Translations under genes and position numbers: made by a program
The notes under the pieces: model-generated
Databases searched by the model: none
Seen by the model: only the letters and a program-made list of their open reading frames with translations
What the model was told of the DNA's origin: nothing
Part shown: piece by piece, positions 28,049 to 36,398 of the stretch
Numbering within the stretch: the first letter of the stretch is position 1
Layout of the letters: every line of letters begins with the position of its first letter
From: JBECKS01 sp964557005
GTDB lineage: Bacteria; Pseudomonadota; Gammaproteobacteria; Pseudomonadales; JBECKS01
Direction of reading: 5' to 3'
Length of the DNA: 64,000 bases
NCBI GenBank assembly: GCA_964557005.1
Contig: CAZKYI010000004.1
Coordinates: forward strand, 62,001 to 126,000

Positions 28049-28495
28049 ATGAAACAAATCGAGATTTTTACCGACGGTGCCTGTCGAGGTAATCCTGGCC
28101 CTGGCGGCTGGGGTGCTGTTTTACGCTTTAAGGGCACGGAAAAAGAAATTTATGGTGCTGCACCTCACACCACCAACAATCAGATGGAACTCCAGGCAGC
28201 GATTGAAGCGCTTTCCTGTTTGAAAGAACCGTGTGAAGTGAAGCTCACCACCGATTCAGAGTATGTGCGCAAAGGTATTACCGAGTGGATAGATGGCTGG
28301 AAACAGAAGGCATGGAAAAATTCGCAGAAACAACCCGTGAAAAACAAGGAATACTGGCAAGTGCTGGATTTGCTTAATAAAAAACATACGGTGACATGGT
28401 TATGGGTAAAAGGCCATGCTGGTCACCCTGAAAACGAAAGGGCAGATGCGCTGGCCAACAAAGCGATTGATGAATTACTGGAGCAACAGGCATGA
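28049..28495 (+). CDS. rnhA: Ribonuclease HI
   Basis: A 148-residue cytoplasmic endonuclease that cuts the RNA strand of RNA-DNA hybrids. All catalytic residues are in place: Asp9, Glu47, Asp69, His123 and Asp133, each shifted by one from E. coli RNase HI. ATG 28049 was used rather than GTG 28043 because it restores the family start. Its stop overlaps the dnaQ start (ATGA), so translation is coupled, as in other gammaproteobacteria, where the two are usually divergent or adjacent. Confidence 0.97.
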   Translation: MKQIEIFTDGACRGNPGPGGWGAVLRFKGTEKEIYGAAPHTTNNQMELQAAIEALSCLKEPCEVKLTTDSEYVRKGITEWIDGWKQKAWKNSQKQPVKNKEYWQVLDLLNKKHTVTWLWVKGHAGHPENERADALANKAIDELLEQQA

Positions 28496-29196
28496 GACAG
28501 GTGGTACTCGATACTGAAACGACAGGCTTACGCACTGAGGACGGCAATCGCATTATTGAAATTGGCTGCGTAGAGTTGATTAACCGCAAGCTCACAGGCA
28601 GGAATTTTCATGTCTATATCAATCCTGAACGCGACAGTGAAGCGGGTGCGCTTGAAGTTCATGGCCTGACAACGGACTTCCTGAGTGACAAGCCGCTGTT
28701 TGCAGACATTGCACAGGGCTTTATCGATTATGTGAAAGATGCCGAGCTGATTATCCATAATGCGCCGTTTGATGTGGGCTTTCTGGATTATGAGTTGTCA
28801 TTGCTGGAAGGCAGGCAGGCACGCATGGAAGACTTGTGCGAAGTTGTCGATACGCTGGCCTTGGCCAAACAATTACATCCAGGTTCCAAACATAGTCTGG
28901 ATGCACTGTGTAAACGCTATGAGGTGGATAACTCTGGCAGGGAATTGCATGGCGCATTGCTCGATGCGGAATTGTTGGCTGATGTTTTTCTGTTGATGAC
29001 AGGAGGACAAAGGGATTTGTCGTGGGACGGACAAGAGGGCGGTTCTTCCTACGGCAAGCAGGAATATGTGGCGAAAAAAATCGAGCGTTCGGGCGTTGTA
29101 CTGAAGGTGTTCATGGCCAGTGATGATGAACTGGCCGCCCATGAAAGCATGTTGCAGCACATGGCCAAACAAGCCGAAGTTGTCTGGAAATCCTGA
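28492..29196 (+). CDS. dnaQ: DNA polymerase III epsilon subunit (3'-5' proofreading exonuclease)
   Basis: A 234-residue DEDDh exonuclease. Exo I is VLDTETTGL (Asp7, Glu9), Exo II is HNAPFDVGFLDYEL, and Exo III carries HGALLDAELLADVFL. The C-terminal tail beyond residue 185 is the region that binds the alpha subunit. It overlaps rnhA by 4 bases. A short hairpin (29215-29232) lies after its stop, without a T run. Confidence 0.96.
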   Translation: MRQVVLDTETTGLRTEDGNRIIEIGCVELINRKLTGRNFHVYINPERDSEAGALEVHGLTTDFLSDKPLFADIAQGFIDYVKDAELIIHNAPFDVGFLDYELSLLEGRQARMEDLCEVVDTLALAKQLHPGSKHSLDALCKRYEVDNSGRELHGALLDAELLADVFLLMTGGQRDLSWDGQEGGSSYGKQEYVAKKIERSGVVLKVFMASDDELAAHESMLQHMAKQAEVVWKS

Positions 29197-29248
29197 GTCT
29201 GAAAACGGCTACACCATGCTCACGCGAGCATGAGGAATACAGAATAAA

Positions 29249-29277
29249 TTGCTGAATTACTTCGAAAATGCTGTAAT
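29249..29277 (+). promoter_or_regulatory. Candidate sigma70 promoter for fimL
   Basis: TTGCTG (29249-29254) and TGTAAT (29272-29277) are 17 bases apart and end 38 bases before the fimL start. The -10 box matches at five of six positions. Confidence 0.5.
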
Positions 29278-29315
29278 CTACGGACAATTTTTAACCCGCT
29301 TTCCGATACATTGAG

Positions 29316-30986
29316 ATGAGTATGTTCGTCGAAAATCAGACCGCCATCGAAAAAAATATCCTGCCACTCAATATCATCAAGTCAGAAATTGATGCGACTT
29401 TGGCAGAGATTGAAGCACTGTTCGAAGCCTTTGATGATAACCGCAGTGATACCTCCAAGCTCACGCAATGTATTGAACATTTTGAACAATTAAAGGGTGT
29501 GTTTCAGGTCATTATGTTATCTGGTGCGTCACTGCTGGTTGAAGCGATGGCGCAAGCCACACAACTAAGCCTTGAGCAAGCTAACGAAGAGCGTGATAAC
29601 ACCCTGAGTAAAATCAGCAGCTCGATTGTGCTGCTGGTGCGTTATCTGGAATATGTTGAGCTGACCCAATCGGGTTTGCCTGAATTATTGTTTGCCAGCA
29701 TTAACGAGCTGCGTGTGCTGTGTAAGGAAAAGCCGTTAACCGAAAGCCATTTTTTTGAACTCGATCTCAAGGGTTTCGATGTCAGTCAGGTTAAACCCCT
29801 GAATACTGTAGACAGCAGTACACGACGTTTGCGCCACATGTATCAGGTGGGCTTGCTCGGTTCCTTCAAAGATGAAAATCTGAAGTCGAACTACCGCATG
29901 ATGGCCAGAGCGCTGCAAAGGCTAAACGGCTTGTATCAGGATGCACATGGCTTGCCTTTGTTGCGTATTTGTAATGCTGCGATTGATGCACTGATTTCAG
30001 GCAATCTGAAACTTACGCAAGCACGCAAGTTGATGCTTGGACGCATTGACAGGCAAGTAAAGCATTTATTGAATCCAGTCGCGGGTGACAGTGATGAAGC
30101 GGCTGTTATCACCCTGATTAAAGATTGTCTTTATCTGGTTGCACTGGCCGAACCCAATACCGACCTGATTCAATCGGTACAGGCAGAATTCAATCTCAAA
30201 AGTTTTAATCTCAATGAAGCACTGATTCAGCAGGAAAGGGAATTGATGACCGGCCCAAGCGCTTCGGTGATTCGTTCGGTATCTGGCGCACTGCGTGAAG
30301 AAATCGCGTTGTTGAAAGACAAGCTGGATGTGATTGCAAGGTCTGGTGATGCCAATGGACTAACAGGCCTGGGCACGGATTTGAAAAAAGTTTCTTACAC
30401 GCTGGTGATGCTGGGTTTGACGCTGGCGAGTGAGCAGCTCAACAAGCAAATTGAAACGCTGGTCAGTTCAAGTGATTTTGAAACACATATACGCGAACTG
30501 GCAGATTCACTGGTTTTTATTGAACGCTCCATTGCGCGGCTTGAACAAAATAATACACCGCTAAAAGCCAATACCTCGGAAGAAAGCCCTGAGCAGGCGC
30601 TCGAACTGGATCGGGTGGTTTTCAGTGTGGTAGTTGAAACAAGAAAAATTATTGCCAGTGTGCAACATGCTTTAGGCAGTTTCGCAGAAAATAATTTTAA
30701 CCTGACCTACCTTGAAAATACGGTTGAAAATTTGCACTCCGCATGGGGCGGCGTATTTTTCCTGAATATTGAAAGAGCTGCCAGACAGCTTGAACAAAGC
30801 GCGCGTTTTATTTCTGACAAATTGCTCGGTGATGACGGCGAGAAAGATGTGGCACGTTTGCATACGCTGGCAGATGTATTGGTCAGTATTGATTATTACC
30901 TTGAAAGTATTGAGGATAAGAAACCACTGGGTGATGGTGCTCTGGATATTGCTGAAGAAAGCCTTGCCGAACTGGGTTACGCATAA
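29316..30986 (+). CDS. fimL: FimL-like pilus/cAMP signalling scaffold
   Basis: A 556-residue all-alpha protein resembling the N-terminal degenerate HPt modules of ChpA, as in Pseudomonas FimL. FimL acts in type IV pilus function and cAMP control through FimV and PilG. There is no kinase, receiver or membrane domain. The helical block VIRSVSGALREEIALLKDKLDVI near residue 320 and the preceding two-module layout fit. FimL of P. aeruginosa also lies near dnaQ, which supports the assignment. The phosphorylatable His appears absent, consistent with a scaffold. Confidence 0.78.
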   Translation: MSMFVENQTAIEKNILPLNIIKSEIDATLAEIEALFEAFDDNRSDTSKLTQCIEHFEQLKGVFQVIMLSGASLLVEAMAQATQLSLEQANEERDNTLSKISSSIVLLVRYLEYVELTQSGLPELLFASINELRVLCKEKPLTESHFFELDLKGFDVSQVKPLNTVDSSTRRLRHMYQVGLLGSFKDENLKSNYRMMARALQRLNGLYQDAHGLPLLRICNAAIDALISGNLKLTQARKLMLGRIDRQVKHLLNPVAGDSDEAAVITLIKDCLYLVALAEPNTDLIQSVQAEFNLKSFNLNEALIQQERELMTGPSASVIRSVSGALREEIALLKDKLDVIARSGDANGLTGLGTDLKKVSYTLVMLGLTLASEQLNKQIETLVSSSDFETHIRELADSLVFIERSIARLEQNNTPLKANTSEESPEQALELDRVVFSVVVETRKIIASVQHALGSFAENNFNLTYLENTVENLHSAWGGVFFLNIERAARQLEQSARFISDKLLGDDGEKDVARLHTLADVLVSIDYYLESIEDKKPLGDGALDIAEESLAELGYA

Positions 30987-31008
30987 CAATAAAAAATACG
31001 GGAACATT

Positions 31009-31647
31009 ATGGAATTCAATATTATTACAATCAGTCTGCTCAGTATTGCGGTGATTAACGTACTCATCGGTTTTGTTTTGCTGGTACGTTTTGAATGGTT
31101 TAAAGGTTGGTTAATCGGAAGTATAGGTCTGGGCGCATTAACCGTATCGCTGTTGTGCAGTGTGATTATTTTAAGTTTCAATTCCTACGCCAGCAGTTCC
31201 AAAACCGATTCGGTGGCTACGGTGAGTTTCAAGCAGATTGGAACCAAACATTTCAAGGTGGAGCTTGCACAGACTCAGGGTAACAAGCACGTTTTCGAGC
31301 TAAAAGGGGATATGTGGCAGGTTGAAGCCAATATTTTAAGCTGGAATCATTTTTTTGAGAGTCAGGGTTTGAAGCCCTATTATCAGGTAAACAAAATCAC
31401 TTCGAGTTATTTGTTATTGAGAGATGCCGAGCGCTTGCCTAACAGCTCGATAGAAGTGAAGGGCGGCATTGCTGATCGCATTCTTAACGAATTGGCGATG
31501 AATGGTTCGCTTCCCTTGTTGAAATCGAAAATCGGCACCACAGGTGCTTTACCAATGGCAGATGGTGCCTTGTTTTCTATTCGTTTGAATCGGGCAGGGC
31601 TGGTGACCAAACCGGAAAACCAGAATGCCTTTAACGCGATTCGATAA
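31009..31647 (+). CDS. Membrane protein of unknown function
   Basis: A 212-residue protein with two N-terminal membrane helices, about residues 6-27 (ITISLLSIAVINVLIGFVLL) and 34-58 (WLIGSIGLGALTVSLLCSVIIL). A soluble domain of about 150 residues follows, with a beta-rich core (FELKGDMWQVEANILSW and YLLLRDAERLPNSS). I do not name a family. ATG 31009 was chosen; the open frame upstream overlaps fimL. It sits 22 bases after fimL and 29 before sohB, probably in one transcript. Confidence 0.75.
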   Translation: MEFNIITISLLSIAVINVLIGFVLLVRFEWFKGWLIGSIGLGALTVSLLCSVIILSFNSYASSSKTDSVATVSFKQIGTKHFKVELAQTQGNKHVFELKGDMWQVEANILSWNHFFESQGLKPYYQVNKITSSYLLLRDAERLPNSSIEVKGGIADRILNELAMNGSLPLLKSKIGTTGALPMADGALFSIRLNRAGLVTKPENQNAFNAIR

Positions 31648-31676
31648 TATCTTTTCACTTTTTTTGGAGAACTTTT

Positions 31677-32729
31677 GTGCTGGAATTTTTGGCTGACTAT
31701 GGCCTGTTTTTTGCTAAAGCTGTAACCATTCTGGGTGTGGTGTTGCTCATTCTTGGTGCCATTTTTTCCGGCGCACAAAGAAGCAAACAGGACAGACAAG
31801 GCAATATCAAAACCAAACATCTCAATAAAGAATTAAAGGAGATGCAGGAGCAAATGCTGGAAGTTTTGCTCACTGAAGACGAATTAAAACAAAAGCACAA
31901 AGAACACAAAAAACTGGACAAGCAAAAAAAGAAAGCCGAAAAAAAACAGGCAAAAGGAGATGCTCAAGCCCATACACCGCGTTTGTTTGTGATTGATTTC
32001 GACGGTGATAAGGAAGGCAATCAGGTAGAAAACCTGCGCAGGGAAGTGACTGCCTTGCTCAGTGTCGCCGATAAAGGTGATGAAGTGTTATTAAGAGTTG
32101 AAAGCCCGGGCGGCATGGTACATACCTATGGCCTGGCGGCTGCACAATTGGAGCGCATTAAAAAAGCAGGTTTGCATTTGACCATTTCTGTCGACAAGGT
32201 AGCAGCGAGTGGTGGCTATTTAATGGCCTGTATTGCCGACAAATTACTCGCAGCACCTTTTGCCATTGTCGGTAGTGTAGGTGTGTTAGTCGAGATTACC
32301 AACTTCAATAAATTACTGAAGAAAAACAATATCGATGTTGAAGTGCTCACTGCGGGTGAATACAAACATACCATTTCCATGCTTGGCGAAATTACCCCTG
32401 AAGCTCGCGAAAAAACGCTTGAAGAATTGCATAGTGTGCACACCATGTTCAAAAATTTCGTGAGCAAATATCGTCCGCAACTGGATATTGAAAAAATTGC
32501 AACGGGTGAATACTGGCACGGCTCACAAGCCATTGAACTCAACATGGTCGATGAGTTAATCACCAGTGATGAGTATCTGTGTAAAAAGTGCGATGACGAG
32601 GTAGAAGTATTTGAAATTTCCTACAAGGAAAAGGAAACATTAGGTGACCGTCTGGGCATTGCGTTAGCCGCAAGTCTTGATCGTGCCATGAATACGCTGC
32701 TTAAACGCCTGCATAAACCTGTTGTGTAG
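31677..32729 (+). CDS. sohB: SohB, S49 family inner-membrane peptidase
   Basis: A 350-residue peptidase related to signal peptide peptidase SppA. One N-terminal membrane helix (FFAKAVTILGVVLLILGAI) precedes a Lys/Glu-rich coiled linker (residues about 60-100). The protease domain has VESPGGMVH and the nucleophile region DKVAASGGYLMACIAD, with GSVGVL after it. It starts at GTG with GGAGA upstream. The substrate is not known; the family degrades membrane-associated peptides. Confidence 0.92.
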   Translation: MLEFLADYGLFFAKAVTILGVVLLILGAIFSGAQRSKQDRQGNIKTKHLNKELKEMQEQMLEVLLTEDELKQKHKEHKKLDKQKKKAEKKQAKGDAQAHTPRLFVIDFDGDKEGNQVENLRREVTALLSVADKGDEVLLRVESPGGMVHTYGLAAAQLERIKKAGLHLTISVDKVAASGGYLMACIADKLLAAPFAIVGSVGVLVEITNFNKLLKKNNIDVEVLTAGEYKHTISMLGEITPEAREKTLEELHSVHTMFKNFVSKYRPQLDIEKIATGEYWHGSQAIELNMVDELITSDEYLCKKCDDEVEVFEISYKEKETLGDRLGIALAASLDRAMNTLLKRLHKPVV

Positions 32730-32738
32730 CTTCCCGTT

Positions 32739-32794
32739 TTTGGTGCCAATAGCGTAGGGCTCGCACCAAATCGATTCATTTTTTGTTGGTGCGA
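32739..32794 (+). repeat. Overlapping inverted repeats between sohB and the EAL gene
   Basis: TTTGGTGC (32739-32746) pairs with GCACCAAA (32763-32770). TCGCACCAA (32761-32769) also pairs perfectly with TTGGTGCGA (32786-32794). The two hairpins share the middle arm, so only one can form at a time. The first could act as a sohB terminator, but the T run starts about 9 bases after it. Confidence 0.6.
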
Positions 32795-32877
32795 ACTATA
32801 AGCGCTCACTTTCCTGATGAAATAAAAGCTGGCTTAAAAATTGCTTTATCTGGTTATTTCCAAGAGAGGCAATAAAT

Positions 32878-34158
32878 ATGCAGTTAATTCCCTTGATGGA
32901 TACTCAGCCGGCATTGACGCTGAATTTTTTAGAGGGATTTATAAAAAAGGAAGAAAAGCAGTTTATGGGTGTGTGCGACGTGGTATCGATTGGCAGTTGT
33001 TTCCAGCCAGTCTACAGCTTTGCCCATCAACGAATTGTTGGCTATGAAGCTTTAGCGAGGCCAATATCAAAAGGGGGGCAGGCCATCAGCCCGTTGACCC
33101 TGTTTTCAAGTTCCAAAACTCAGGCCAATACTGTCTTTATGGATCGTCTTTGTCGTGCGGTGCATGTCAAAAATTTTGTTCAGCAAGGGAATCAGGATGC
33201 GTGGTTATTCCTGAATATCAATCCAGCCGTGATGAAGGACGGCAAGCAATTTGGCAGTTTTTTCAGTGAAATGCTTGAGCAAAATCATTTATCACCCAAG
33301 CGCATTGTGGTTGAAGTGCTGGAGAATCAAATTGCCAATGAACAATTACTCGATGAGTCAATTCAGTATTATCGTGAGCTGGGTTGTCTCATAGCGATTG
33401 ATGATTTTGGCGTTGGCCAATCCAATTTTGATCGCATCTGGCGGCTTAAGCCACATATCATCAAACTCGATAGAGCAGTGATAGAACAAGCCCAGAGTGA
33501 CTCTGCCATGAAGCGGGTGCTTCCCGGTTTTGTCAGTTTGATTCATCAGGCAGGTAGTCTTGCGTTAATCGAGGGTGTAGAAACAGAAGCGCAAGCGATG
33601 ATTGCCCTGGAAGCAGATATTGATTTTGTTCAGGGTTATTTTTTTGCCAAACCGGAAAGGGAACTCCTGATATTGGTTAAAAAGAATAATCCTGAAATTA
33701 CATCGCTGTTTGAAAAAATGCGAAAACAAAGTGAAAGCGAGCAGCTTTCATGGAAGTTACAAAAACGTAGTTATACCAATGCGTTTCTGGAAGCCTGCAA
33801 GAAAATTAAAACGGAACAGGAAGTAGAAAGCAGCTTGCAGGATTTTCTTGATTTGTCTCATGTAAAACGTGCTTACATTCTGGATAATCAAGGCAAGCAA
33901 GAGGGCAGAAATTACTTACCGCCAAGCACATCTGTCCATGAAGATATGCGCTTCTCTCCACTACATGACGGCAGTAATGCCATCTGGGCGCGGCGTATTT
34001 ATTACCGCAAGGCAGTAGAGGAACCTGGGCATATACACATCAGCAAACCTTATCTTTCAATTACTGAAGGCGAGTTGTGCGTTACCCTGTCTATGGCAAT
34101 TACAACCCCTGTTGGATTGCGTGTTGTATGTGGTGATATTGAACCGTTTTGGCTTTAA
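32878..34158 (+). CDS. EAL-domain cyclic-di-GMP phosphodiesterase
   Basis: A 426-residue protein without membrane helices. Residues about 45-290 form an EAL domain with the catalytic set apparently intact: YEALAR, FLNINP, VVEVLEN, AIDDFGVGQSN, IKLDRAV, EGVETEAQA and QGYFFAKP. It should hydrolyse c-di-GMP to pGpG. The C-terminal 135 residues (coil SEQLSWKLQKRSY, then DFLDLSHVKRAYILD) resemble a sensory module, type unknown. No GGDEF partner is encoded nearby. Paired inverted repeats lie upstream. Confidence 0.9.
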   Translation: MQLIPLMDTQPALTLNFLEGFIKKEEKQFMGVCDVVSIGSCFQPVYSFAHQRIVGYEALARPISKGGQAISPLTLFSSSKTQANTVFMDRLCRAVHVKNFVQQGNQDAWLFLNINPAVMKDGKQFGSFFSEMLEQNHLSPKRIVVEVLENQIANEQLLDESIQYYRELGCLIAIDDFGVGQSNFDRIWRLKPHIIKLDRAVIEQAQSDSAMKRVLPGFVSLIHQAGSLALIEGVETEAQAMIALEADIDFVQGYFFAKPERELLILVKKNNPEITSLFEKMRKQSESEQLSWKLQKRSYTNAFLEACKKIKTEQEVESSLQDFLDLSHVKRAYILDNQGKQEGRNYLPPSTSVHEDMRFSPLHDGSNAIWARRIYYRKAVEEPGHIHISKPYLSITEGELCVTLSMAITTPVGLRVVCGDIEPFWL

Positions 34159-34211
34159 TGGTTTATGACGAAGGAAAGTTAGTGCCTAACGATTGGAACA
34201 ACATGTGCAGC

Positions 34212-34652
34212 TTATCTTAAATAAACAGGCTTCGGTTCAAGCACATCGGCCTGATATTTTTGGCTGAACACATCAAAAGCGGTGAGTGCTTTTTGTGCAT
34301 CTTTTCCATCGGCGAGTTCAAACGCATCAAAACCACAACGCAGCATGGAATGTAATTGATCGGGCAACACATCGCCGACGGCACGAATCTCACCGTGATA
34401 ATGTTTAACAAGCCTCAAATCACGCGCAACGCTGTAGCCACGACCATCGGTAAAGATGGGAAAATCCACCGCAATATAGGCTGCTTTTTCAAAGTGAGCA
34501 GGCAAGTGATCAACACTTTGATCGCTTTCAATTAACAGTGCGATGTGTCCTTCGTTTAACAAGGCTTCATGCGCTTCGGAAAATGTTTTCAGGGAAATGC
34601 GCTCTATAGTGTCCAGTGCATGAATCTGTTTATTTTTTATGAGCGTTGGCAT
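34212..34652 (-). CDS. DUF934 protein, sulfite reductase-associated
   Basis: A 146-residue protein of the DUF934 family, which lies next to the cysI-type reductase in many proteobacteria. The diagnostic core is VDFPIFTDGRGYSVARDLR, followed by AVGDVLPDQLHSMLRCGFDAFEL. It has no membrane or cofactor motif. Its start overlaps the end of the reductase gene by 23 bases, so the two are co-translated. A role in sulfur assimilation is inferred from this coupling only. Confidence 0.88.
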   Translation of the reverse strand: MPTLIKNKQIHALDTIERISLKTFSEAHEALLNEGHIALLIESDQSVDHLPAHFEKAAYIAVDFPIFTDGRGYSVARDLRLVKHYHGEIRAVGDVLPDQLHSMLRCGFDAFELADGKDAQKALTAFDVFSQKYQADVLEPKPVYLR

Positions 34653-36291
34653 ACACCGCCTCCTTGAATGGCTCGATACCTACGCGGCGATAAGTATGCA
34701 GGAAAGTCTCACCTTCAATGCGTGAGGCCACGAACACTTCGATGATTTGTTCAATCACATCGGCAACTTCACTTTCCTTGAAAGAAGGGCCAATGATATT
34801 GCCGATGCTGGTATCTGCGGTGGAATTTCCACCCAGTGATACCTGATAAAATTCCTCACCTTTTTTATCGACTCCGAGAATACCAATATGACCAACATGG
34901 TGATGACCACAGGCATTCATACAGCCTGAGATATTCAAATCGAGTGGGCCTAAATCAAACAAATAATCCAGATCATCAAAACGGCGCTGGATTTGTTCGG
35001 CAATGGGAATGGATTTGGCATTAGCCAGAGAACAATAATCTCCACCCGGGCAGCAGATAATGTCATTGAGCAACCCGATGTTCGGGTTTGCAAAACCGAG
35101 CGCATCTATTTTTTGCCATAGCTCAAACAATTTTCTCTGTTCGACATAAGGCAGCACCATGTTTTGTTCATGTGTGGTTCTGATTTCACCAAAACTGTAA
35201 TCATCGGCCAAGTCTGCCAAGGCTTCCAGTTCGGCATCACTGACATCACCTGGTGCAATGCCCGTTTTTTTCAGGCTCAGCACAACAGCGGCATAGCCAG
35301 ACATTTTATGCTGTTTAACATTTTGTCGGTGCCAGCGTTTGAAAGCGCTGTTGTTTTGCAGTGCTTCATCAAGTTCTGTGGGATTGTTGGGTAAATCCGC
35401 GTAAGCAGGGCCAGTAAAATATTCTGCAACGCGCTCAAATTCCTGTTTGGGAAGTTTGAGTTGTTCACGATTGAGTGCCCAATCCTGTTCCACCAGTTCT
35501 TTGAAGGCTTCAACACCCATTGCACGCACCAGAATCTTGATACGTGCCTTGAATTTATTATCCCTGCGGCCAAGTTTGTTATACACGCGCACAATGGATT
35601 CGAGATAGGAAAGCAAATCTTCGGGTTCGATAAATTCGTGAATCATCGGCGCAATAACAGGCGTTCGCCCAAGACCACCACCCGCATAGATTTCAAAACC
35701 GCGTTTACCGTCTTTTTCGATTAAATACACGCCAATGTCATGAATTCTCACCGCAGCACGATCGTGTTCCTTGGCAGCGGAAACCGCAATCTTGAATTTT
35801 CTGGGCAGAAAATGAAATTCAGCGTGGAAGGTAGACCACTGGCGAATGATTTCGCAGTAGGGGCGTGGGTCTTCCAGTTCCTGTGGCGTAACTCCCGCCA
35901 GCTCATCGCTGGTGGTGTTACGAATACAGTTGCCCGAAGTTTGCACGGCGTGCATTTGTACGGAAGCCAGTTCCTGAAGAATGTCAGGCACTTGTGGCAG
36001 TGCTGGCCAGTTCAGTTGAATGTTTTGCCGTGTACTGACATGGGCATAACCCTTGTCATATTCGCGCGTAATGTGTGCAAGTTTGCGCAGTTTTTTGCTG
36101 CTCAAAGTGCCATAGGGCACGGCAATTCTGAGCATCGGTGCATGGCGTTGAACATAAAGTCCATTTTGCAGGCGGATAGGCAAAAATTGCGCATCAGTGA
36201 TTTCGCCAGCCAGATAACGCTCGGTTTGACCACGAAATTGCGCTACTCGCTCGTTAATAATTTGCTGGTCGAATTCGTTGTATTGATACAT
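34630..36291 (-). CDS. cysI: Nitrite/sulfite reductase hemoprotein (CysI-type)
   Basis: A 553-residue siroheme and [4Fe-4S] enzyme that reduces sulfite to sulfide in cysteine synthesis. The cluster/siroheme cysteines are seen in CCPGGDYCSLA and SGCMNACGHH near residues 425-480. The N-terminal half carries VPYGTLSSKKLRKLA and the TRQNIQLNW block. ATG 36291 was chosen because GGGAG lies 8 bases upstream; the TTG at 36306 is not needed. It is probably the ferredoxin- or NADPH-coupled type seen in pseudomonads. metH lies upstream on the same strand. Confidence 0.9.
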   Translation of the reverse strand: MYQYNEFDQQIINERVAQFRGQTERYLAGEITDAQFLPIRLQNGLYVQRHAPMLRIAVPYGTLSSKKLRKLAHITREYDKGYAHVSTRQNIQLNWPALPQVPDILQELASVQMHAVQTSGNCIRNTTSDELAGVTPQELEDPRPYCEIIRQWSTFHAEFHFLPRKFKIAVSAAKEHDRAAVRIHDIGVYLIEKDGKRGFEIYAGGGLGRTPVIAPMIHEFIEPEDLLSYLESIVRVYNKLGRRDNKFKARIKILVRAMGVEAFKELVEQDWALNREQLKLPKQEFERVAEYFTGPAYADLPNNPTELDEALQNNSAFKRWHRQNVKQHKMSGYAAVVLSLKKTGIAPGDVSDAELEALADLADDYSFGEIRTTHEQNMVLPYVEQRKLFELWQKIDALGFANPNIGLLNDIICCPGGDYCSLANAKSIPIAEQIQRRFDDLDYLFDLGPLDLNISGCMNACGHHHVGHIGILGVDKKGEEFYQVSLGGNSTADTSIGNIIGPSFKESEVADVIEQIIEVFVASRIEGETFLHTYRRVGIEPFKEAVYANAHKK

Positions 36292-36398
36292 AAAAGTGGC
36301 TCCCAAGCCTTGCAGGCAGCGGATTATATGAACTCAAGCCTTATAAGCAAAGCATATTGAGTTGATAAGTTATTTCAAAAAAAACAATAAAAATAAGC

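Noticed and set aside
29215..29232. Hairpin CATGCTC-ACGC-GAGCATG after dnaQ, a possible terminator
   Set aside because: No T run follows; recorded only as a hairpin.
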